Shown here piece by piece: positions 8,802 through 16,360 of a stretch of DNA of 64,000 nt. A program made the translations under genes and the position numbers. The notes under the pieces were generated by a model. That model ran no database searches, was not told the origin of the DNA, and worked only from the letters and a program-made list of their open reading frames with translations. Numbering within the stretch: position 1 is the first letter of the stretch; each line of letters opens with the position of its first letter. The DNA comes from Dyadobacter flavalbus (GTDB taxonomy: Bacteria; Bacteroidota; Bacteroidia; Cytophagales; Spirosomataceae): positions 124,001 to 188,000 of the forward strand of contig NZ_VBSN01000073.1 of the NCBI RefSeq assembly GCF_006149045.1, read 5' to 3'.

Positions 8802-11408
8802 ATGCCCGGTACTACAAGAAATAATTCATTCAAATGGTATTATGCCAGCATTTACCTCGGGCTTGCCCTGATTTTCGGATCGCAGTATTTTACCTATAAA
8901 AACGTAAGGGATCTTTCGCTGAACAACACAAGGCTGAACGTAACGGTCGGCGTGCTGAACCAGATTGCCAATTTCGGGCTGGTTACCAAAGATTTCCAGT
9001 CCAACATGCGCGGTTATCTTATTACACAGAACAATGAACTTCTTTCGGACAATTACAACAAAAAAATTCAGCTCGTCGGTATTACGGACACGCTTTTCAA
9101 TCTGGTAAGATCGGACGCAGCGCAGACGCGGCGTGTTCAGGAACTGTTGCAGATTTCGGGCAAAATCGTTTCATATACGCAGAATGTCATCACATTATAC
9201 CGCACGAATGGACAGGAAGCCGCTTTCCATCTGCTGCAGGAAGGAGAAGGAATCCGTCTGAACAATTTGCTGACGGACAAAATCAATGAAATCAACAGTG
9301 TTGCGAACAGCAACCTGGATGAACGGAGAAGGCTCGTGGCCAGAACGCAGAAAAATTCGGTTCTTTTTATTTTCGTGACCGGAGCCGCCGGATTTCTGCT
9401 CTCGCTTTTTTCAATCGTACTCCTGAACCGCGACAAGCGAAAACTCAGGCGTTTGCAAAAGGAAATAAATGAAAAGGAAAGAGTTGTAAACCAGTATCTG
9501 GAAGCCATTCCGGATGGCGTGCTCGTTATCAACAAGGAAAATGAAATCGTACTGCTGAACCAGTCAGGCCGTGAAATTCTGGGTGTCAGATCAACCAATC
9601 TGGAAGCGCTTAACCAAGAGCTGAATACGGTGAAACTGCTTGATCCCACGCGTTACCACATTGCATTTACCCGTGACACACTGCCGGTTTCACGCGCTTT
9701 ACGCGGCGAAAAACTCATCGGCAATAAAATTGACCTTGTAAAAGACAACAAATTATTTCATCTTGAAACCAATGTACAGCCTGTAATCGGGCTGGAAGGT
9801 GAAATCACAAGCGCCATTACGGTTTTCCGCGACATTACCGAAAGGGCCAATTACGAAGCTACGCTGGAAAAAGCCCGGACGCTGGCGGAGAAATCGGTGA
9901 GGGTAAAAGATATATTCCTGTCCAATGTAAGCCATGAAATCCGTACGCCGCTGAATGCCATTATCGGTTTTACAAACCTGCTCATCGGTGAAGTAAAGGA
10001 CCAGAAAAGCATTGAATACGTGGGCTACATCCAGTATGCGAGTAAAAACCTGCTGGAACTGATCAACGATATTCTTGACTTTTCAAAAATAGAGGCCGGA
10101 CAGGTGCACCTTGAAAAAACGGCGGTTTCCATTACCGAACTCGTCAACTCGGTTTCGGTGATCATCAACCAGCGGGCGGTGGAAAAAGGCATTATTTACC
10201 AGTCCGTTTTATCCGCCGGCCTGCCGGAAATCATTGAAATCGACAAATTGCGGCTTACACAGATTTTGCTGAACGTCTGCGGAAATGCTGTCAAGTTTAC
10301 CGAAGAAGGCAGTGTAAAATTGCTGGTGGAACCCATCGGCGAGCCGGTCAACGGCGTACAGAACATCCGCTTTGAAGTACGCGACACCGGTATCGGGATT
10401 GCACAGGATAAAATAGACGAAGTGTTCAACCGTTTTGTGCAGGCCACAGAAAGCACAACGCGGGTTTTTGGCGGAACAGGGCTTGGACTGAGTATTGTAA
10501 AGTCGCTGGTACAACTATTTAACGGAACACTGAACCTGAAAAGTGAGGTCGGTAAAGGCAGTACTTTCACGATAGATATTCCGGTCCGGATCATGACGGA
10601 CGCTGTTTTGCAGGAAGATCTGGAAAAAACGGTTGACTTCAACGGCTCCATTACGTCGTTGAGAATACTCGCTGCGGAAGACAATACGCTTAACCAGAAA
10701 CTTCTTAAGGCGATTTTTGAAAGATTGAACATACCTTTGACCGTGGTAAACAACGGCCAGGAAGCCATCGAGAAACTTCAGACCGAATCGTTTGATATTG
10801 TACTGATGGATATTCAGATGCCCGTTATGGACGGCTATACCGCAATCAGGAAAATAAGGAGTTCCATTTCAAAAACAATTCCTATTATTACCATGACCGC
10901 GCATGCCATGATCGGAGAAAAAGAAGAATGCCTGAGCATAGGTGCCAACAGTTATATATCCAAGCCGTTCAAGGAAAGCGAACTGCTGTATACAATTGCA
11001 CATCTTGGAAACAAAGAAAATATAGTAACGCCTCATAACCAATCCACTAATCAAAATCAAAATACCATGACTGACTCCATTATCAATCTTGAATATCTGA
11101 ATGAAATTACAGGAGGCGATGAAGAGTTGCGGGAAGAACTTATTGCACTTTATGAAAGAGACAGTAAAACGCAGCTGAGCGCCATAGAAGAAGCATCTCA
11201 AACCATGAATCAGGAACAGATGCGGCAGGCTGTTCACAAATTCCGCTCCTCACTGTTTTCGGTCGGAATGCTTTCCACAGCCAATCAGTACAAAGACCTG
11301 GAAGCCATACTGAAACAGGGAAAATGGGAATCTTCCCTGAACCAGAAACTGGTAGAACTGAAGGCAGAATCGGAACTGGGCCTTAAGCAGCTAAAAATGC
11401 TGAGTTAA
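8802..11408 (+). CDS. Hybrid sensor histidine kinase (CHASE3-like, PAS, HisKA, HATPase, REC, Hpt)
   Basis: This 868-residue kinase has a first membrane segment near residues 13-32, a CHASE3-like periplasmic helical domain, a second segment near 188-210, and a PAS domain about 225-350. HisKA follows with H378 in NVSHEIRTPLNAIIGF, then HATPase with FGGTGLGLSIVKSLV. The receiver (about 625-740) has D670 in VLMDIQMPVMDG. After a Gln/Asn-rich linker (NQSTNQNQN) a C-terminal Hpt domain carries H812 in AVHKFRSSLF. The protein therefore holds a whole internal phosphorelay except the output. It sits between glycosyltransferase genes, and its last 18 bases overlap the end of the convergent GT4 gene. 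Candidate outputs in the window are the receiver-PP2C protein at base 1 and the stand-alone receiver at 21240; that link is inference. The signal is unknown. Confidence 0.92.
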   Translation: MPGTTRNNSFKWYYASIYLGLALIFGSQYFTYKNVRDLSLNNTRLNVTVGVLNQIANFGLVTKDFQSNMRGYLITQNNELLSDNYNKKIQLVGITDTLFNLVRSDAAQTRRVQELLQISGKIVSYTQNVITLYRTNGQEAAFHLLQEGEGIRLNNLLTDKINEINSVANSNLDERRRLVARTQKNSVLFIFVTGAAGFLLSLFSIVLLNRDKRKLRRLQKEINEKERVVNQYLEAIPDGVLVINKENEIVLLNQSGREILGVRSTNLEALNQELNTVKLLDPTRYHIAFTRDTLPVSRALRGEKLIGNKIDLVKDNKLFHLETNVQPVIGLEGEITSAITVFRDITERANYEATLEKARTLAEKSVRVKDIFLSNVSHEIRTPLNAIIGFTNLLIGEVKDQKSIEYVGYIQYASKNLLELINDILDFSKIEAGQVHLEKTAVSITELVNSVSVIINQRAVEKGIIYQSVLSAGLPEIIEIDKLRLTQILLNVCGNAVKFTEEGSVKLLVEPIGEPVNGVQNIRFEVRDTGIGIAQDKIDEVFNRFVQATESTTRVFGGTGLGLSIVKSLVQLFNGTLNLKSEVGKGSTFTIDIPVRIMTDAVLQEDLEKTVDFNGSITSLRILAAEDNTLNQKLLKAIFERLNIPLTVVNNGQEAIEKLQTESFDIVLMDIQMPVMDGYTAIRKIRSSISKTIPIITMTAHAMIGEKEECLSIGANSYISKPFKESELLYTIAHLGNKENIVTPHNQSTNQNQNTMTDSIINLEYLNEITGGDEELREELIALYERDSKTQLSAIEEASQTMNQEQMRQAVHKFRSSLFSVGMLSTANQYKDLEAILKQGKWESSLNQKLVELKAESELGLKQLKMLS

Positions 11409-12602
11409 ATTCAGAGTGGTATTTGCAAGCAGTTCATTGATTGCCTTGTAAATATCACCTACACTGTTTTCCCAGGTATGCGAAGCGGCAAAAGCACGGC
11501 GTGCTTTCATTCTGGAATCCGAGTTTTCTTCAAGGGCCTTTTCGATCAGTGAAACGTAATCTTCTTTAGTTTTGCCCAGATAAACGTGCTCCGCAAAAAC
11601 ACTCATGGCATCTGTTCTGGTAGCAACGGTCGGTTTTCCCATGGCCAGATATTCGTCAATTTTTCTCGGATAATTTCCGATGGTGACTTCGTTCAGCAAT
11701 TGCGGATTGATGCATACGTCAAACGAATTGATGTATGCCGGCAGCTGGTCTATGTTTCTGGAACCGGTAAAAGTCACGTTCGGCAGCTGATGCAGACTGC
11801 TCTGGAGAAACTCGTTATCCTCAGGCCCCACCAGTACAAGGTTCCAGTCCGGGCGTGTTACTGCTATGTAATGAAGCAGTTCCATGTCCAGCCGGATGCT
11901 CTGCAGCGCGCCAACGTAGCCGATCCTCGGCCTGGCGATGGCACGGATATCGGCGGGTTCTTCACTGTCAACTCCTTCCATGAACAACTGCAGGTCGCAG
12001 CCCTGCCCTACATAATACGAATGCCGGTTATACTTTCTGCAGTAATCGGCCAGATAGGTGGAATTGGCAACGCAAAGGTCACTTTTTGCAATAAGCTGCG
12101 GTTCCAGTGAAGTACCGTGTTTTTTCCAGTAATCCACCGCCAGCATGAAATCGCGGGAATAATAAATAGACAGTTTCGGCAGCAGGAAATCTTTAAGATA
12201 AAAGCTCCGGAACATGTCGTTGTCATTGAAATGAATGAAATCACTGAACCCCAGGCTTTTTACGGCACGTGCAATGGACGAGGCAAAAATCCTGTTGTTC
12301 CTTTTATTGAGGAGGTTAAAAATGAACTGGGAAGGTATCCAGTTAATGGATTCGATCATCCGGTCGGGATAAAGTACCCACAGGTTTGCATTTATCTTTT
12401 CCAGGCCGTTCTGTTTCCTGTCGATGACTTCACGGCGCCTGATGATTTTGGGATCGGTACTTTTTTTCAGCAGACTGATCCGGTCCAACGGCGAATTAAC
12501 ATACAAAACTCTGTGATGCCTGCTGAATTCCAGTGCAATATTCTTGCAGTTGCTTCCGATTTCGACGTCCCACGCCTGCTGCCCGGTGATGACAATATCC
12601 AT
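11391..12602 (-). CDS. Glycosyltransferase family 1/4 (GT-B)
   Basis: This 403-residue GT-B enzyme has an N-terminal half DIVITGQQAWDVEIGSN, a central ANSTYLADYCRKY and VGQGCDLQLF, and a C-terminal nucleotide-binding domain with RPRIGYVGAL, FTGSRNIDQLPAYINSFDV and NEVTIGNYPRKIDEYLAMGKP. The last contains the acidic position of the EX7E-type motif. It resembles TuaH-like enzymes. I start at the ATG at 12602; a TTG six bases upstream is less likely. It is the last gene of the minus-strand EPS operon, 62 bases after the GT14 gene, and its end overlaps the end of the hybrid kinase gene by 18 bases. It probably adds one sugar to the lipid-linked repeat unit. Sugar and linkage cannot be told. Confidence 0.88.
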   Translation of the reverse strand: MDIVITGQQAWDVEIGSNCKNIALEFSRHHRVLYVNSPLDRISLLKKSTDPKIIRRREVIDRKQNGLEKINANLWVLYPDRMIESINWIPSQFIFNLLNKRNNRIFASSIARAVKSLGFSDFIHFNDNDMFRSFYLKDFLLPKLSIYYSRDFMLAVDYWKKHGTSLEPQLIAKSDLCVANSTYLADYCRKYNRHSYYVGQGCDLQLFMEGVDSEEPADIRAIARPRIGYVGALQSIRLDMELLHYIAVTRPDWNLVLVGPEDNEFLQSSLHQLPNVTFTGSRNIDQLPAYINSFDVCINPQLLNEVTIGNYPRKIDEYLAMGKPTVATRTDAMSVFAEHVYLGKTKEDYVSLIEKALEENSDSRMKARRAFAASHTWENSVGDIYKAINELLANTTLNLTQHF

Positions 12603-12664
12603 TTTCAATCTGCTTATAAGTAATAAAAATATTCAGGTTCCAGTTAAAATTGCTGAACGAACAG

Positions 12665-13516
12665 TCATGAATGGCTGTGAATTCTTTTATCCAGCATATC
12701 AAATATTTCCGGATGCCTGGCCATGTCAAATTTCCTGGCAAACAATGCACGGGATGCCAGCAGCTTGTCCACATCTTCGTAATCCAGCGTTTTGGGACTT
12801 GCATTTCCGGCCGACCAGTCAATGTATCTCAGGTTGTTATTGATCAGTTTACTCCGGAAAGTGGAATTGTATAATATGGTCTGAAAAATGATTTCGTCCG
12901 GCGCCCACGTAAGTTTAAAGAAACGTACAACTTCGGGGTGCTCGTCCAGATAATTGAGAATGAACTGCACCGCTTCCATGGTAATGCTGAGCCATTGCGA
13001 CTTCCCGACGGGTACCAGCAGATCAGGCATTTTTCTGGCAGGAAAAAACTTGTTCATCCATCTCTGAAGCATGGTTTTTCCACGAAAATGATAGTTTGTC
13101 AGATGGTACTCTGTAAAGCGGGTTTCAGCTTCTTTCCACTCTTCCGGGATAAACCTGTATTCCATAAAATTCTTGTCCGGGTTCTTTGCAAAAAAATCAT
13201 GGATTTCCTCGGCACTTTTTAACGGATAATCCGATCCGCTGAGCAGATTTACAACGTCAATCGCGATGCCGGATCCGGCAATGGCCAGAAAGCCGTTCAG
13301 GGTTGCCTGCACCATGCTGTAAGCGCCCCAGCGTACACGTTCCCGGTTGCTGATCAGAAAAACCCGGTTTCTGGAAGCCAGAAAACTGAAATGGCTGCTC
13401 TTTACCTTACGGTCTATGTGAATGAAAAAATAGGCATTTTCGTGCTGAAGGCTGTCGATTAGTCTTTCCAGCTGTGCGGGTTGCGAATGGGCCAGAATGA
13501 GATGTGCAATTTTCAT
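12665..13516 (-). CDS. GT14 core-2/I-branching beta-1,6-N-acetylglucosaminyltransferase-like enzyme
   Basis: This 283-residue protein has the GT14 hallmarks: KIAHLILAHSQPAQLERLI at the N-terminus, FIHIDRKV, VNLLSGSDYPLKSAEEIHDF and, near the C-terminus, FKLTWAPDEIIFQTIL with the conserved acidic pair. Bacterial relatives are found in polysaccharide clusters and usually make a branch on the repeat unit; family members in animals transfer GlcNAc in beta-1,6 linkage. Its ATG overlaps the TGA of the preceding polymerase gene by four bases (ATGA), so the two are translationally coupled. No membrane segment is evident, so it should act in the cytoplasm. Whether the donor is UDP-GlcNAc or UDP-Xyl, as in some relatives, is not certain. 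Confidence 0.85.
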   Translation of the reverse strand: MKIAHLILAHSQPAQLERLIDSLQHENAYFFIHIDRKVKSSHFSFLASRNRVFLISNRERVRWGAYSMVQATLNGFLAIAGSGIAIDVVNLLSGSDYPLKSAEEIHDFFAKNPDKNFMEYRFIPEEWKEAETRFTEYHLTNYHFRGKTMLQRWMNKFFPARKMPDLLVPVGKSQWLSITMEAVQFILNYLDEHPEVVRFFKLTWAPDEIIFQTILYNSTFRSKLINNNLRYIDWSAGNASPKTLDYEDVDKLLASRALFARKFDMARHPEIFDMLDKRIHSHS

Positions 13517-15021
13517 AAGGTGATTTTCTCTTTTAAAGCCACTTCCCGGTCATTAATCCGCTTGATTATATTGATAAGGGCAACAGCGAGATAGAAATAA
13601 ATATTGGATGGAAACTGCACCAGTGCTTCCTGCGGATAATTGCCGATGTTATACGCAAAAACGATCAGCAGCATGGCCATGCAGTATGTTTTCAGTTCTT
13701 TGTTTTCTATGAGGTAATAATTGTTGACCCCTTCCCGCAGGATAAAATACATCAGGATACAAAAGAGAAGTAAACCGATCCAGCCCAGTTCTACGGCAAT
13801 ACGGACGTATCCGCTGTCGGGCGGAAAATTGGCCAGAAAGGAATTCGGTGCAAACCGCTGCCCCCAGGCACCCGTTGCGCCCAGTCCGCCGCCCATCGGG
13901 TGCGTCCAAATATACGGCTGGATCCTTTTCTGGTTGGCAGTACGCAGCTTGAAAGACTCGTCATCGGATGGCTTGAACGCCGTCTGGAAACGTACGATAT
14001 TGGGATCGGCCGTCGGCACAAAAATCAGGAACAGGATGAATACGCCGGCAATGGCTGTTCCTACCAGCACCTGACGGCTGAACCTCAGGATCAGGAAAAG
14101 CGCCATGGCTGCCGGCAAAAGGACATAGGCGCCGCGCGTTCCTGAAAAAAGCATGGCAGAAAAGAACATCGCGATCAGAATGGCCAGCACTACTTTTTTC
14201 CAGATTTTTTTTACAACGGTCAGAAGCGCAATGCAGAGAATGCTGCTGACAACCATATTATAGGAAAAAGCAACCGGATCGGAAAAGATGGAAAACTTGC
14301 GCCAGCGGCCTGCAATAAACAGCAGGTTGGCAATATTCGGATCGGAATGCAGCCATTCGTCTTCGGCAGTTGAAAAACCGATGTATTCCTGCTTGTAAGC
14401 ATACAGTGCGGCAAAAATGGAAAGCATAAGCCACATGTAAAGCAGGTTCCGGATCGCTTTGACTGTCTTGATCTGGAACATGAAGACAAAGTACATCAGC
14501 ATGACAACGGCAACGGAACGGATCGTGTAAACCCATGCCAGCCTCGATTCTGCAACCGGGTTGGCAACTTCAATCATGTTGTAAGCTATCCAGACGAGGA
14601 TCATGAAACTGACCGGACCGCGAAAAACCGTCCAGTCGGGATATTTTTTCTGATAAATAAAAAACCCCAGAATAAGCAGTACCTGAATGCCGTCCATAAC
14701 GGTCCCAAGCGGAAAATTGATTCCCAGCCGCATGATGAAAAACAGCAGATACGCCATGACCAGCAGCACTGAAATGCCGAACAGCGGAAACACCACAATC
14801 CCGTAAATCATGAGCGGCCCGATGATCAGCCCCAGAATAGCCGCGCAGGCAAAAATCCCGTAATAAGCAATGAGCGTTCCCATGACAAGGGAAACAGCTA
14901 GCAATAGGAGCAGTCCGGTCGTATTGCTCAGCTTCTGAACCCAGAACAAATGCTTCAGCCTGCTCCTCAGGTCGGTACCGGAAGCATTGTTCTGCATCAA
15001 TATCTGAAAATCATCTGCCAC
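13513..15021 (-). CDS. O-antigen ligase/polymerase-like membrane protein (Wzy/WaaL family)
   Basis: This 502-residue protein has 10-12 membrane segments and a Wzy_C region. FSGTRGAYVLLPAAM is the typical SGTRGA motif, followed by a large periplasmic loop containing PMGGGLGATGAWGQ and PDSGYVRIAVELGWIGL. Family members polymerise lipid-linked repeat units or ligate glycans to an acceptor in the periplasm; with a Wzx-type flippase and a Wzc-like protein in the same region, polymerase is likelier. The start is GTG at 15021: its first base overlaps the last base of the TAG stop of the 48-residue gene upstream (TAGTG). The end overlaps the GT14 start by four bases. Both overlaps point to tight operon coupling. 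Confidence 0.87.
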   Translation of the reverse strand: MADDFQILMQNNASGTDLRSRLKHLFWVQKLSNTTGLLLLLAVSLVMGTLIAYYGIFACAAILGLIIGPLMIYGIVVFPLFGISVLLVMAYLLFFIMRLGINFPLGTVMDGIQVLLILGFFIYQKKYPDWTVFRGPVSFMILVWIAYNMIEVANPVAESRLAWVYTIRSVAVVMLMYFVFMFQIKTVKAIRNLLYMWLMLSIFAALYAYKQEYIGFSTAEDEWLHSDPNIANLLFIAGRWRKFSIFSDPVAFSYNMVVSSILCIALLTVVKKIWKKVVLAILIAMFFSAMLFSGTRGAYVLLPAAMALFLILRFSRQVLVGTAIAGVFILFLIFVPTADPNIVRFQTAFKPSDDESFKLRTANQKRIQPYIWTHPMGGGLGATGAWGQRFAPNSFLANFPPDSGYVRIAVELGWIGLLLFCILMYFILREGVNNYYLIENKELKTYCMAMLLIVFAYNIGNYPQEALVQFPSNIYFYLAVALINIIKRINDREVALKEKITL

Positions 15022-15167
15022 TAGAAAAACAGTATTTTAAAGAAAAAAATAAATACACTTACAAGAACCAGCAACAAAGCGACCTGACGGGTTTTTTTCT
15101 GAAGAGGCGTCAGATGCCCGAAACTTTCCTTTTTCTTCTTTTCGGTTTTCTCCGGATATATTTTCAT
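15021..15167 (-). CDS. Small single-pass membrane protein (48 aa) in the EPS operon
   Basis: A 49-codon frame fills the gap between the processive GT2 gene and the polymerase gene. The product starts MKIYPEKTEKKKKESFGHL, a lysine-rich cytoplasmic-looking segment of about 28 residues. It ends with one hydrophobic helix of about 20 residues rich in Val, Leu and Phe, so N-in topology is expected. The ATG lies 14 bases after the GT2 stop, and the TAG overlaps the polymerase GTG by one base, which supports real translation. A competing frame at 15037-15258 is less likely because it overlaps the GT2 gene and gives an unstructured product. I do not recognise the family. A regulatory or scaffolding role for the synthase or polymerase is possible but unproven. 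Confidence 0.65.
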   Translation of the reverse strand: MKIYPEKTEKKKKESFGHLTPLQKKTRQVALLLVLVSVFIFFFKILFF

Positions 15168-15181
15168 GAGCTGGAAGGCCG

Positions 15182-16360
15182 TTACTGTTTCTGGTCCGAA
15201 TGTCCGTGCCGTGTTGCCACCGAAATCTGATTAGCCTTCCGCGCGTTGAAAAGGGCAAGAAGCTGAAAGGATATGAACTTTGGAATACTTACAAGCGACT
15301 GGTAAATGCGCGGGTCTGTATTTGATTTTTTCAGAGCAAGGTAAAATCCGCCGACAAATGTACACAGCCCGGCAAACCACGCAAGCGCCACAAAAGGAGC
15401 TATAAACAGGTTTACAAACATAAACAGAACGGAAAGAATCAGGAAAATAAACAGCGGCGGCCGCAGCAGCACCAGTCCGAAAATAAGCTGGTTCCAGTTG
15501 GAACCCGTAATTCCCTTGAAAAACATCCCGAAACCCAGTGTGAAATACTTGAACCAGGTATTGATCCAGCGCGCCCGCTGTTTTACCAGCTGATCGGTCC
15601 CGCTGGTTTTTTCATCGTATACAATGGCGTTTTCGGCAAAAGCAATCCGGTACCTTCGGCTGACGATCCCTTCCTGCAGAACTTTGTCGAACCCTGCACC
15701 GGTTACATCCAGATGTTCCAGACATTCTTTGTACAACGCCGTCGTAAATGCCATTCCCGAACCCGCCAGTGTAGCCGAAGATCCGGCGCCAAAAAGAACT
15801 TTCCCGTCATAAAAATGATAGTAAATATCCCGTGCCGCATCCAGACGAGCGTAGGTCGTATCCAGGTTTTTAGCATCCCTTACGCCTTGTACCGCCTGAA
15901 ATCCCTGATTGAAATAGACATTAAGCTCATTCAGATACTGCGGGTGCGTGAGGTTGTCGCTGTCGATGATGGTGAGATGAGAATGCGGCCGGATAAAATT
16001 CCGGATGGCATAAAAATGGGAGCGCGTGTTACTGGCAAGCACTTGCTCCGGCCGCAGCACGAGCACGCGGTCCGCCGGAAAACGCAGATTGCTGATGTCG
16101 CATTTATCGGCTACGACGTAAATATGATAATGAACGTAATTCAGGTTCAGCAACGAATTGACAACCGCCGGCAATTGCTGCGTCTGTTCATAGGCCGTAA
16201 CAATAATCCCGTAATCCGGAACCCGCGCCGCAGCCGGGTTCGGTACACGGCTGTGCGGTTGTTTTCTCAGGTTATAAATCAGCAGGAGCATGACCGGGAA
16301 AATCAGGTTGTACCCGATCAGCAGCTGCAGCAACAGCCATAACAGTTCTACTATTTTCAT
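15182..16360 (-). CDS. Processive-type membrane glycosyltransferase family 2
   Basis: This 392-residue protein has an N-terminal membrane helix (residues about 3-27), a GT-A domain and two to three C-terminal membrane segments. Motifs are YGIIVTAYEQTQQL, IIDSDN (the DxD), GSGMAFTT and QRARW, the last being the QxxRW signature of processive synthases such as cellulose and hyaluronan synthase. It lacks a PilZ domain, so direct c-di-GMP control through that domain is unlikely. Its start overlaps the Wzc-like gene by four bases (ATGA). In a Wzx/Wzy setting such proteins can act as single-addition transferases, so processivity is inferred from the motif rather than shown. The product sugar is not predictable. 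Confidence 0.88.
   Translation of the reverse strand: MKIVELLWLLLQLLIGYNLIFPVMLLLIYNLRKQPHSRVPNPAAARVPDYGIIVTAYEQTQQLPAVVNSLLNLNYVHYHIYVVADKCDISNLRFPADRVLVLRPEQVLASNTRSHFYAIRNFIRPHSHLTIIDSDNLTHPQYLNELNVYFNQGFQAVQGVRDAKNLDTTYARLDAARDIYYHFYDGKVLFGAGSSATLAGSGMAFTTALYKECLEHLDVTGAGFDKVLQEGIVSRRYRIAFAENAIVYDEKTSGTDQLVKQRARWINTWFKYFTLGFGMFFKGITGSNWNQLIFGLVLLRPPLFIFLILSVLFMFVNLFIAPFVALAWFAGLCTFVGGFYLALKKSNTDPRIYQSLVSIPKFISFQLLALFNARKANQISVATRHGHSDQKQ

Noticed and set aside
15037..15258. 73-codon frame on the minus strand
   Set aside because: It overlaps the GT2 gene and the 48-residue frame; the latter has a better product, spacing and stop-start coupling.
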